A DNA stretch of 64,000 nucleotides from Rhodococcus sp. 4CII (GTDB taxonomy: Bacteria; Actinomycetota; Actinomycetes; Mycobacteriales; Mycobacteriaceae). The notes under the pieces were generated by a model, which ran no database searches, was not told where the DNA came from, and worked only from the letters and a program-made list of their open reading frames with translations. Location of the stretch: NCBI RefSeq assembly GCF_014256275.1, contig NZ_JACCFE010000002.1:1922001-1986000 (forward strand), in the 5' to 3' direction. A program made the translations under genes and the position numbers. This document shows, one piece after another, positions 15,767-23,484 of the stretch (positions within the stretch are counted from its first letter, which is position 1; each line of letters starts with the position of its first letter).

Positions 15767-17298
15767 GCGAGCGGGTTGTCCCAGTCGTCATCGTCGGTGC
15801 CGGTCCCACCGGGCTGACCGCCGCCACGTTGCTGGCGCAGTACGGTGTCGAGTGCCTGATATTCGAGCGCTGGGAGGGCGTCTATGCCCAGCCGCGGGCG
15901 GTCCACCTCGACGGAGAGATTCACCGGATCGTGGCGCACCTCGGGATCGCTGAGGAGTTCGCGGCGATCTCCCGGCCGTGCCTCGGGTTGCGGCTTCTCG
16001 ACCGGAACATGCGAGTTCTCACCGAGTTCCACCGAGATCCCGGTCCGGGCGTCCATGGTTACCCCGAGGCCAACATGTTCGACCAGCCGGCGTTCGAGGA
16101 GATCCTGCGGACCAATCTGGAACGGCACCCGAGGGCCTCGCTTCGCGGCGGCGTGGAAGTGACCGGGCTGGTCGACGACCCCACCGGCGTTCGCGTCGAC
16201 TTCACCGACCGAAGCACCGGTGCACACGAATCGGTGCGGACCCGATACGTCTTGGGCTGCGACGGCGCCAACAGCTCAGTTCGAGACCACATTCAGGCAA
16301 CGATGCGGGACCTGGAGTTCGATCAACGGTGGCTGGTCGTCGACGTCGAGATCACCGCGGACCTCGGCGAGTGGGAGGGCGCGCACCAGGTGTGCGATCC
16401 CGTGCGCGCGGCAACGTACATGCGGATCGGACACACTCGCTACCGCTGGGAGTTCCGGCTCCAACCCGGTGAGACCGCCGAGGACTATCGCGACATGGCT
16501 CGATTGCATCCCCTCATCGCGCCCTGGACACGGAACACGCCGGTCGACGACCTCGAGCTTGTCCGCGTCGCCGAGTACACCTTTCGAGCTCGAATCGCGG
16601 ACCGATGGCGCGACGGGCGCGTGTTCCTGCTCGGCGACGCCGCCCATCTCACACCGCCGTTCATCGGACAGGGGATGGGTGCGGGGATCCGCGACGCGAT
16701 GAACCTCGCCTGGAAGCTTGCGGGCGTGCTCACCTGGGGTTTGCCCGAAAGCGCACTCGACACCTATGAGATCGAACGCAAGCCCCACGCGCTCGCATTG
16801 ATCCGGCGGGCCAAATTCATCGGAATGGCCATGACCGAGGGTGGCGAACTCGGCAACCTCGTCCGTCGCATCGTCATACCGCTTCTGCACCGCCTCCCAG
16901 GTCTCGGCGACAAGGTCATGGACGGCGAGACCCCGGCCCTTCACCGCTCCACTCTGGTGGAACGACCTCGACTACGCAGAAGCCGAGCGGGCCGCCTGAT
17001 CCCGAATCCGGACCTCGGCCAGGGTCGCCGATTCGACGAGGTCGTCGCGGGCCGGTTCGCGATTGTCACCGCCATCTCCCCGACCCCGAAACAACGCACC
17101 GACATCGCACAACGTGGTGGCGCAGTCCTGCTAGCTCGACCCGGCACCGACCTGCATCGCTGGCTACGCCGCGGACACGCGCGCGCTGCCGTCATCCGGC
17201 CCGACGGCACCGTCCTTCGTAGCGGCAACGACCTGTCCGCCCTCTGCACCGCCCTCCCCCGCTTCAACCCCGACCGCGTGCCAACAACCCTCCAGTGA
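15763..17298 (+). CDS. FAD-dependent aromatic hydroxylase (MhpA-like)
   Basis: A 511-residue class A flavoprotein monooxygenase related to 3-(3-hydroxyphenyl)propionate hydroxylase. Visible motifs are the FAD dinucleotide turn GAGPTG (12-17), the DG motif in GCDGANSSVR (167-168) and the GD motif in FLLGDAAHLTPPFIGQGMG (291-292). The C-terminal thioredoxin-like domain (about 395-511) is typical of the MhpA/phenol hydroxylase group. It would ortho-hydroxylate a phenolic substrate to a catechol using NAD(P)H and oxygen, feeding the dioxygenase at the start of the operon. It overlaps the membrane protein gene by ATGA and is last in the chain. Confidence 0.88.
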   Translation: MSERVVPVVIVGAGPTGLTAATLLAQYGVECLIFERWEGVYAQPRAVHLDGEIHRIVAHLGIAEEFAAISRPCLGLRLLDRNMRVLTEFHRDPGPGVHGYPEANMFDQPAFEEILRTNLERHPRASLRGGVEVTGLVDDPTGVRVDFTDRSTGAHESVRTRYVLGCDGANSSVRDHIQATMRDLEFDQRWLVVDVEITADLGEWEGAHQVCDPVRAATYMRIGHTRYRWEFRLQPGETAEDYRDMARLHPLIAPWTRNTPVDDLELVRVAEYTFRARIADRWRDGRVFLLGDAAHLTPPFIGQGMGAGIRDAMNLAWKLAGVLTWGLPESALDTYEIERKPHALALIRRAKFIGMAMTEGGELGNLVRRIVIPLLHRLPGLGDKVMDGETPALHRSTLVERPRLRRSRAGRLIPNPDLGQGRRFDEVVAGRFAIVTAISPTPKQRTDIAQRGGAVLLARPGTDLHRWLRRGHARAAVIRPDGTVLRSGNDLSALCTALPRFNPDRVPTTLQ

Positions 17299-17416
17299 CC
17301 TACCCCCGAAGGAGAGCTACCGGCGATGTGGTATCCGGCACGTGCCGTGCAGCTTCGAATTCGAAACTCGCTGCGCACCAGTCGAAGTGATTCGCGTCAT
17401 AAGCTACTCGCCCGTA

Positions 17417-17449
17417 ACCTACGACACCGTAACTTACGGTACCGTAGGT
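17417..17449. promoter_or_regulatory. Nested inverted repeats immediately before the desaturase start
   Basis: ACCTACG (17417-17423) mirrors CGTAGGT (17443-17449). Between them are CCGTAACTTACGG (17427-17439) and the perfect palindrome ACGGTACCGT (17436-17445). A further CCGTAAC lies at 17412-17418. The array ends two bases before the ATG at 17452. Likely a repressor site, probably overlapping the transcription start. Confidence 0.6.
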
Positions 17450-17451
17450 GC

Positions 17452-18687
17452 ATGGCGATATCAGACATCAAGGAATACGCGCACCTGACGGACGCCGACG
17501 TCGAGGCCATCGGCCGCGACCTGGATGCGATCCGTCGAGACATCGAGGAATCCCGCGGTGCACGCGACGCCCGGTACCTCCGCAACACCGTCCGGCTGCA
17601 ACGCGGCCTGGAACTCGGCGGCCGCGCGGTGCTCTTCGGCTCCCGCAAGCGCTCACTATGGGTGTTGGGCACCGGGATGCTCTCGTTGTCGAAGATCATC
17701 GAGAACATGGAGCTCGGGCACAACGTGATGCACGGGCAATGGGACTGGATGAACGACCCCGAAGTGCACTCCGTGAACTGGGAATGGGACAACGCCGATC
17801 CGTCGGCGCACTGGAAGATCACCCACAACTACGCGCACCACAAATACACCAACGTCCTCGGCATGGACGACGACATTGGCTTCGGCCTGCTCCGCGTGAC
17901 CCGTGACCAGCGCTGGAAGCCGTTCTACCTCGGCAACCTCGCCTACAACGCGATCCTCGCCGCGCTGTTCCAGTACGGCCTCGCCATCCAATTGCTCGAG
18001 CTGGGCAAAGTGACCCGGGGCCGCGACGACCGCGAACTCACCAAGAGGCGCGGCAAGGAAGTGCTCGCAAAACTCGGCAAGCAGACCCTCAAGGACTATG
18101 TCGTGTACCCGGCACTGACCGGCAAAGCCTGGAAATCCACGGTCAAGGCGAACGCGGCCGCCAACCTCGTCCGCAACCTGTGGACCAACGCCGTGATCTT
18201 CTGCGGTCACTTCCCGGACGGCGCCGAGAAGTTCACCAAGGCCGACGTCGACAACGAGACGCACGCCCAGTGGTACCTGCGGCAGATGCTCGGCTCCGCG
18301 AACATCTCGGGCGGCCCCGTCATGGACTTCATGACCGGCAACCTCAGCTATCAGATCGAGCACCACATCTTCCCGGACCTGCCCTCCAACCGTTACCGGG
18401 AGATCTCGATCCGCGTGAAACAGCTGTGCGACAAATACGACCTGCCATACACGACCGGCCCACTCGCAGTGCAGTACTGGAAGTCGTGGCGCACCATCGC
18501 GAAACTCTCACTCCCCGACAAGTACCTCACCGACACCCGCGACGCAGCGCCCGAGACCGCGTCCGAAGCCGGGTTCGGCGGTACCCCCGCCACCGATCCG
18601 CTCACCGGCCGTCGCATCGGCCTGGCGACGACGATCGAGAAGAAACGCAAACGCGGTCCCGTCCGCCGAATCCTCGGAATGCGCTGA
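17452..18687 (+). CDS. Membrane fatty-acid desaturase (acyl-CoA desaturase type)
   Basis: A 411-residue di-iron desaturase. The three His clusters are present: HNVMH (90-94), HNYAHH (125-130) and QIEHHIFPDL (His304, His305), with an extra conserved His253 in CGHFPDG. The surrounding sequence is of the mycobacterial DesA3/Rv3229c-like type. Hydrophobic stretches are broken up, for example near 66-85 and 160-185. ATG 17452 is used instead of an earlier frame start because the upstream part carries the repeat array; no ribosome binding site is visible, so the mRNA may be almost leaderless. The usual partner reductase gene is not next to it. Control is probably through the adjacent palindromes. 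Confidence 0.87.
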   Translation: MAISDIKEYAHLTDADVEAIGRDLDAIRRDIEESRGARDARYLRNTVRLQRGLELGGRAVLFGSRKRSLWVLGTGMLSLSKIIENMELGHNVMHGQWDWMNDPEVHSVNWEWDNADPSAHWKITHNYAHHKYTNVLGMDDDIGFGLLRVTRDQRWKPFYLGNLAYNAILAALFQYGLAIQLLELGKVTRGRDDRELTKRRGKEVLAKLGKQTLKDYVVYPALTGKAWKSTVKANAAANLVRNLWTNAVIFCGHFPDGAEKFTKADVDNETHAQWYLRQMLGSANISGGPVMDFMTGNLSYQIEHHIFPDLPSNRYREISIRVKQLCDKYDLPYTTGPLAVQYWKSWRTIAKLSLPDKYLTDTRDAAPETASEAGFGGTPATDPLTGRRIGLATTIEKKRKRGPVRRILGMR

Positions 18688-18699
18688 CCAGTATCAGTT

Positions 18700-18987
18700 C
18701 CAGGTCGCCGAGCTGCGCCGCCGTCGGGCCGCGACCGCGACCGCGACCGCGACCGCGACCGCGACCACCGTCGGTGCCCCGTTCCCGACGCCGGTGCGCC
18801 TCACCGAGCATCGCGAAGGTCTAACCCGAGCCGGGTGCGGCGCCGAGATAGATCCGCAGCTCTCCCCACATGTGCTCGGTGTCGCGGTGCTCGCCGTCAC
18901 GGTCGGGGTCGGGGTCCTTGACCTCGTCATCATCCGCCAGCGGCGGTTGCCGTGCCGTCGGGTTCCGGCCCAGCGTCAGATTCGATT
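18700..18987 (-). pseudogene. kdpD: Remnant of kdpD (K+ sensor kinase), N-terminal part
   Basis: The minus strand reads GELRIYLGAAPGSG, stop, TFAMLGEAHRRRERGTD, which is the start of the KdpD sensor domain where the Walker-type GAAPGVGKTFAML is expected. The Lys codon has become TAG. Just after GTD the reading is replaced by a GCGACC repeat (VAVAVA in one frame) and then sequence of no clear kinship. The rest of kdpD is missing. Outer limits are approximate. Confidence 0.75.
18731..18766. repeat. Six tandem copies of GCGACC
   Basis: Thirty-six bases made of six perfect hexamers. It lies inside the kdpD remnant at the point where the KdpD sequence VVxxVETHGR would be expected, so it may be a slippage expansion in relaxed sequence. 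Confidence 0.9.
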
Positions 18988-19063
18988 CCAACCGGCCATT
19001 TCTTAGCGGAATCTTGACGCACGGCGCCCGATTTGTGAGGTTGTCAGGCCGTACGCTTCGGCG

Positions 19064-21077
19064 GTGTCCAAAGCCGTATCCGCGGCGCGGCGCCTGATCC
19101 TCGGGCGTGCGCTGCGCAGTGAACATCTCGGGGACCAGTTGCTGTCCAAGCGGCTGGCGCTACCGATCTTCGCCTCCGACCCGCTGTCCTCGGTCGCGTA
19201 CGCGACCCAGGAGATTCTGCTGGTGCTCTCGCTCGGCGGGCTGGCGTACCTGTATCTCACCCCGTACCTCGGAGCCGCGGTGGTGGTGCTGCTGACGGTA
19301 GTGGTGCTGTCCTACCGGCAGGTGGTGTTCGCCTACCCCAGCGGCGGCGGATCGTATGAGGTCGCGCAGCGCAACCTCGGACCCTCCGCCGGGTTGACGG
19401 TGGCCGCCGCCCTGCTCGTCGACTACGTGATGACCGTGGCGGTGTCGGTGGCCGCCGGCGTCGACAACCTGATCTCCGCGGTGCCCTCGCTCAATCCGCA
19501 CCGGGTCGTGCTGGCGGTCGGCTTCGTGGTCGTGCTGACGGCGATGAATCTGCGCGGGGTGCGCGAATCCGGCAAAACCTTCGCCATTCCGACGTACGGG
19601 TTCATCACCGGTGTCCTGGTCCTGATCGTCACCGGCCTGATTCGGGTGTTGATCGGGGACGCCCCGGTCGCCGAGAGCGCCGGGTATTCGATTACCCCCG
19701 AACATGCCGGGATCACCGGGCTGGCGCTGGTGTTCTTCGCGTTGCGGGCGTTCTCCTCCGGGTGTACCGCACTGACCGGGGTCGAAGCCATCTCCAACGG
19801 GGTGCCGGCGTTCCGGAAACCCAAGAGCGCCAACGCCGCCAAAACGTTGGTCGCGATGGGCGCCACCGCGATCGTGATGTTCTCCGGCATCACCGCCCTG
19901 GCCATCATCAGCAAGGTCCGCATCGCCGAAAACACGTGTGATCTGGTGGGCTTTTCCGGGAACTGTGACACCGATCCGCAGCGCACCGTGATCGCGCAGA
20001 TCGCGGCCGCCGTGTTTGGGAGCAGCACCAATGTCGGATTCTTCTACATCCAGGCCGCTACCGTGCTGATCCTGATCCTGGCCGCGAACACCGCCTACAA
20101 CGGGTTTCCGTTGCTCGCCTCCATCCTCGCCCGGGACCGCTACCTACCGCGGCAACTCAACACCCGCGGGGACCGGTTGGCGTTCAGCAACGGGATCGTG
20201 CTGCTCGCGTTGGCCGCCGGCGCCCTGATCGTCATTTTCGATGCCTCGGTCACCCACCTGATCCAGCTACATCCTCGGGGTGTTCACCTCCTTCACCCTC
20301 AGCCAGGCCGGCATGGTCCGGCACTGGAACCGCCTGCTGCGCGCCGAACCGGACCGCGCCGAGCGGCACCGCATCCGGGTGCGGCGGGCCGTCAACGGGC
20401 TCGGCTGCGCCCTGACCGGGCTGGTGCTGATCATCGTGACCGTCACCAAGTTCACCCAGGGCGCCTACCTGGTGGTCATCGCGATGCCGATCCTGTTCGT
20501 CGTGATGAAAGCTATCCGCCGGCACTACGACGGGGTCGCCGCCGCACTCGTCCTCGACGAGGACAGCTTCGACCTGCCCGCCCAGGTGCACGCCATCGTG
20601 TTGATCTCCCAGCTGCACAAACCGGCCGCCCGTGCCCTCGCCTACGCCCGCGCCACCAGGCCCACCACCCTAGAGGCGGTGACCGTGCAGAGCGACGACA
20701 CTCTCCGGCTGCAACAGGAATGGTCCACACACGACCTCCCGATGCCGCTGAAGGTGCTCGCCTCCCCCTACCGGGAGGTCACCCGGCCGATCGTCAACTA
20801 CATCAAGACCATTCACCGGGACAGTCCCCGCGAGGTGATCACCATCTACATCCCCGAATACGTCGTCGGACACTGGTGGGAACACCTGCTGCACAACCAG
20901 AGCGCGCTGCGTCTGAAGGGCCGGTTGCTGTTCACCCCTGGAGTGATGGTCATCAGTGTGCCCTGGCTGCTGGACTCTGCCGCCCGCGCCTCCTACCCGT
21001 CAGCCAAGGCCGCCCCCGGCGACATTCGCCGCGGCGCCCTCCCTGCGGAGACCCCCACCCGCAACACCCCGCGGTGA
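19064..21077 (+). pseudogene. KimA-family APC potassium transporter gene, disrupted by a 2-nt deletion
   Basis: The two parts together encode about 670 residues resembling KimA/YdaO of Bacillus and the mycobacterial Rv2690c type. Part one (19064 to about 20267) has the APC core with KRLALPIFASDPLSSVAYAT, FAYPSGGGSYEVAQRNLGP, AFSSGCTALTGVEAISNGVP and ILAANTAYNGFPLLASILAR. After IQL, at 20267-20268, the expected CTCTAC reads CTAC, shifting frame. Part two resumes at YILGVFTSFTLSQAGMVRHW and runs through the cytosolic domain to IYIPEYVVGHWWEHLLHNQS. Without the shift it would be full length. Start GTG 19064. It may be a true null allele or a sequencing error. Confidence 0.8.
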
Positions 21078-21151
21078 ACACCCCGTGGACCCACAGGCCG
21101 AAAAGTATTTGCCGTACTTGTGAAGGTCTAGCCCGATCTATTTGACGTCCT

Positions 21152-21197
21152 CTCGGCCGTGAACGACCGAGTTCCCCTCGAGACTCGCGTCTCGAGG
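21152..21197 (-). mobile_element. IS200/IS605-type right-end hairpins
   Basis: CTCGGCCG-TGAA-CGACCGAG (21152-21171) and CCTCGAGAC-TCGC-GTCTCGAGG (21176-21197) are adjacent stem-loops located just beyond the tnpB stop. This is where the right end and the guide-RNA scaffold of IS200/IS605-type elements lie. Exact element boundary not determined. Confidence 0.5.
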
Positions 21198-21230
21198 TTC
21201 CTGTTTCACCGACAGTTGCCGCCCCACACC

Positions 21231-21895
21231 TTAGGTGCGGGGCGGTCTCACACCGTCTCCGCAGGCTGCCACCGTCAGTCCGACCGCCAAAATGTTTCTC
21301 GCCGCGTTCACATCCCGGTCGTGGACGACGCCGCATCGCACGTCCGATCGGTCGGTTCGAGTTCGGGAATCGTGTCCTCGACGAGGATCGAGACGTGGTA
21401 CCGACCGCGAGCATTACGCGACACCGTCACCTGCGACGGCACGGCCCCTCCGGCAGCGGCCTCGACCACCGAATGTCCAGCCGGTTCGGACTGCTCGGCC
21501 AACCGGAGCTGCCCGCCGCGGTAGCTGAAGCAGTTCGAACAGTAGGTCGCCGAATCCTTCGACTGCCCCTTCCTCTTGAATTGCCGGTAGCGGGTCTGTT
21601 TGCGCCAGAACCTGTCGAACGCGCCCTGCAACTGCCGCAGCGACTCCTGCAGCGGTCCCTTCGACGGCTGCGACAACCACGCGGTCTCGGGGTCCCGTTT
21701 CCATCCGGTGAGCATCTTCGAGGTGTCGCAGTAGGTCACCCGCCGCTGCTCCTGCGCCCAGGCACGCGAGCGCTCCGCCCACGCCCGATTGTTGACATAC
21801 CGGGTGCACCCGAATGTCCGAGCAAGCTGTTCCGCCTGCACCGCAGTCGGATAGAAGCGGTACTTGAACGCCCGCTTCACCACCCTCCCCGCCAT
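21231..21895 (-). pseudogene. tnpB: tnpB remnant (RNA-guided endonuclease of IS200/IS605 family), internally deleted
   Basis: The N-terminal half is clear: RAFKYRFYPTAVQAEQLART, FGCTRYVNNRAW, then WLSQPSKGPLQESLRQLQGA and FDRFWRKQTRYRQFKRKGQS. After VEDTIPELEPT the RuvC catalytic core, expected to be about 150 residues, is absent and the frame shifts; the zinc-finger C-terminus then appears in another frame as HDRDVNAARNILAVGLTVAA, ending at the TAA at 21231. A tnpA gene is not seen. The protein cannot be active. ATG taken at 21895. Confidence 0.82.
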
Positions 21896-21984
21896 GACCC
21901 AGACACTAGCTCCACGGTCCGACAACACCAGATCGGCTATCCCGGACCCGAAGGACCGGGTGTGCGCCGAAAGATTCACGGATC

Positions 21985-22190
21985 AGTGTTTGGGGAGAGA
22001 TCGGACGCAAGTCCTGCGACATCTCGTCCCGGTACTGTCGCGACGCACGACGGAACGTGTTGCGCAGCAGATGAATCAGACACGTGTGCACTGGGTGCAC
22101 CTTCCCGCTTACGGGGGAAGACGTCGTCGAAGTGCGCCGCGATTTCCCCGGTCAGGCCCTTCGCCGAGAGGGACAGAACGGGCACGTCGG
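21985..22190 (-). pseudogene. IS256-family (Mutator-type) transposase fragment
   Basis: One frame reads DVPVLSLSAKGLTGEIAAHF, the next VHTCLIHLLRNTFRRASRQY followed by RDEMSQDLRPI. This matches the IS256 stretch with the pattern DGLKGLPEAI ... VQTCIVHLLRNTFR ... DWDKIAKALKPIY. At least one frameshift joins the two, and both ends of the transposase are missing. Confidence 0.78.
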
Positions 22191-22201
22191 AGCCGCGACC
22201 C

Positions 22202-23203
22202 TCATCGTCGGAGCGTTGTCGATGGCGACTCGCCAAATTTCTCTCGATACTGCACCGAGAACCGTCCGAGATGTAGGAATCCACACCTAGCGGCTGCATC
22301 GGAGACGGTCGTCGTCGACGGATCGGCTCGAAGCAGCCACGTGCGGACGGCATTCAGACGCACCTCGCGCAGGTACCCCATCGGGGAAGTGCCGTAGTAC
22401 TTCCGGAAACCGTCCTGGAGGGCCCGCACGCTGATGCCCGCGGCGGTTGCGATGTCCTCGACGGAGAGCACTTCGTCAGCGTGGTGTTCAAGGATTTCGA
22501 CCGCGCGGCGGATAGTTCGAGGTGCCGTTGGCACTGGCCGCTGCAGCGCTTCTGTGTAGTTGTTGGGCTGCGCGACGATGAGCTGACTGAGCAGCAGTCG
22601 CTCGAACTCCTTCATGACGATCGGCTCGCTCGGAAGCGATCCGCCGTCTTCCATTTCGCTCAGCAAAAGCTCGAGCAGGCGACGCCATGAGCGGATACCC
22701 GGTCGGTCCAGCTCCATTTGAATGTCGAAGCGCAAGGGCTGACGCAGCGGTGCCCCGAGCGCTTCCTGTACTTGCCGCTCCAGGCTCTGACGATCGACTC
22801 GAACGATCAGCTGTCGGTTCCCCTCGTGCCAGTCCATGGTTACCGATCCCCCCGGTTGCAGAATCGATGCGACAGTTGTCGTCGACTCGAATGTTTCCGA
22901 GTTCCAGCTGATTTCAGCTACCCCGGAAAGGGGGATCTGGATGAGGTAGAAGTCGTCGAGATCGCTCGGCCGAATACACATACCGGTCCCGTAATCGAGG
23001 TAGTGCACGCCGATTGTTCCGGCGGTGGCCGAGTGAAACCGCACAGGCACTATTCCTCCGGCACCTGTGGGTTCGAGGGTGTGCGGACAGAAGGCGGAAC
23101 CGACCACCGATCGGGCCTGGTCGAGATCGATTGTGTGAACCTGCTCGAACCGGTCGATGGGCAGTTCAGCTCGGGCCGCAGCTGATGTCGGGTTCATCGC
23201 CAT
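22202..23203 (-). CDS. AraC-family transcriptional regulator
   Basis: A 333-residue activator. The N-terminal domain (about 20-200) resembles the AraC-binding-like cupin region of NphR/XylS-type regulators (YLIQIPLSGVAEISWNSETF). The C-terminal double HTH is at about 233-332: RRAVEILEHHADEVLSVEDI, AAGISVRALQDGFRKYYGTS and FLHLGRFSVQYREKFGESPS. It lies downstream of, and on the same strand as, the nitrilase/hydroxylase genes but is separated by 281 bp and has its own upstream region with a site like the one at the gentisate promoter. It probably regulates the adjacent aromatic genes. The 3' end abuts the transposase remnant. Confidence 0.88.
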   Translation of the reverse strand: MAMNPTSAAARAELPIDRFEQVHTIDLDQARSVVGSAFCPHTLEPTGAGGIVPVRFHSATAGTIGVHYLDYGTGMCIRPSDLDDFYLIQIPLSGVAEISWNSETFESTTTVASILQPGGSVTMDWHEGNRQLIVRVDRQSLERQVQEALGAPLRQPLRFDIQMELDRPGIRSWRRLLELLLSEMEDGGSLPSEPIVMKEFERLLLSQLIVAQPNNYTEALQRPVPTAPRTIRRAVEILEHHADEVLSVEDIATAAGISVRALQDGFRKYYGTSPMGYLREVRLNAVRTWLLRADPSTTTVSDAAARCGFLHLGRFSVQYREKFGESPSTTLRR

Positions 23204-23233
23204 CCTAGCCTTCCAGTCGAAATAGCGACGCCG

Positions 23234-23245
23234 GGACGATCGTCA
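23234..23245. promoter_or_regulatory. Operator-like site upstream of the AraC gene
   Basis: GGACGATCGTCA differs by one base from TGACGATCGTCA at 27413-27424 and matches the TGACG-N2-CGTCA form of the site at 41302-41313. It is 31 bp before the AraC start and overlaps a -35-like GTGACG on the minus strand. Confidence 0.5.
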
Positions 23246-23484
23246 CGATCTCTACCTATTCCATCGTAGCTGCCCCAGGTTCTCGCGAAGAAAGTTTGCC
23301 GTTGGCCTGATGCACCAGGTGCATGCAGGACCGAATTCCCCGAGGCCAAGGCACAGCAGAGCTGGGATAGGACCGCACGTGGAGAGGGAGCGCAACCCGA
23401 TACCGCACCCGTCCCCATAACTTGGTTCCGGAGCTGCCCGGCACAGGAATCCGAAAACGGAAATCCCAAGCTATGCGGCGGGGG

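Noticed and set aside
18731..18766. CRISPR-like array
   Set aside because: Direct hexamers without spacers; not a CRISPR. No CRISPR array or cas gene was seen anywhere in the window.
18694..18933. 79-codon frame with VAVAVA repeat as a separate small gene
   Set aside because: The repeat lies inside a kdpD remnant and the frame has no ribosome binding site; it results from the hexamer array.
18841..19063. ydaO (c-di-AMP) riboswitch before the KimA-type gene
   Set aside because: KimA genes in Firmicutes can carry one, but I see no matching conserved core here, and the region is explained by the kdpD remnant.
19064..21145. Single 693-residue transporter
   Set aside because: After codon 402 the frame becomes an Arg/Pro-rich shadow; the true continuation is in the +1 frame, so this is a frameshifted gene.
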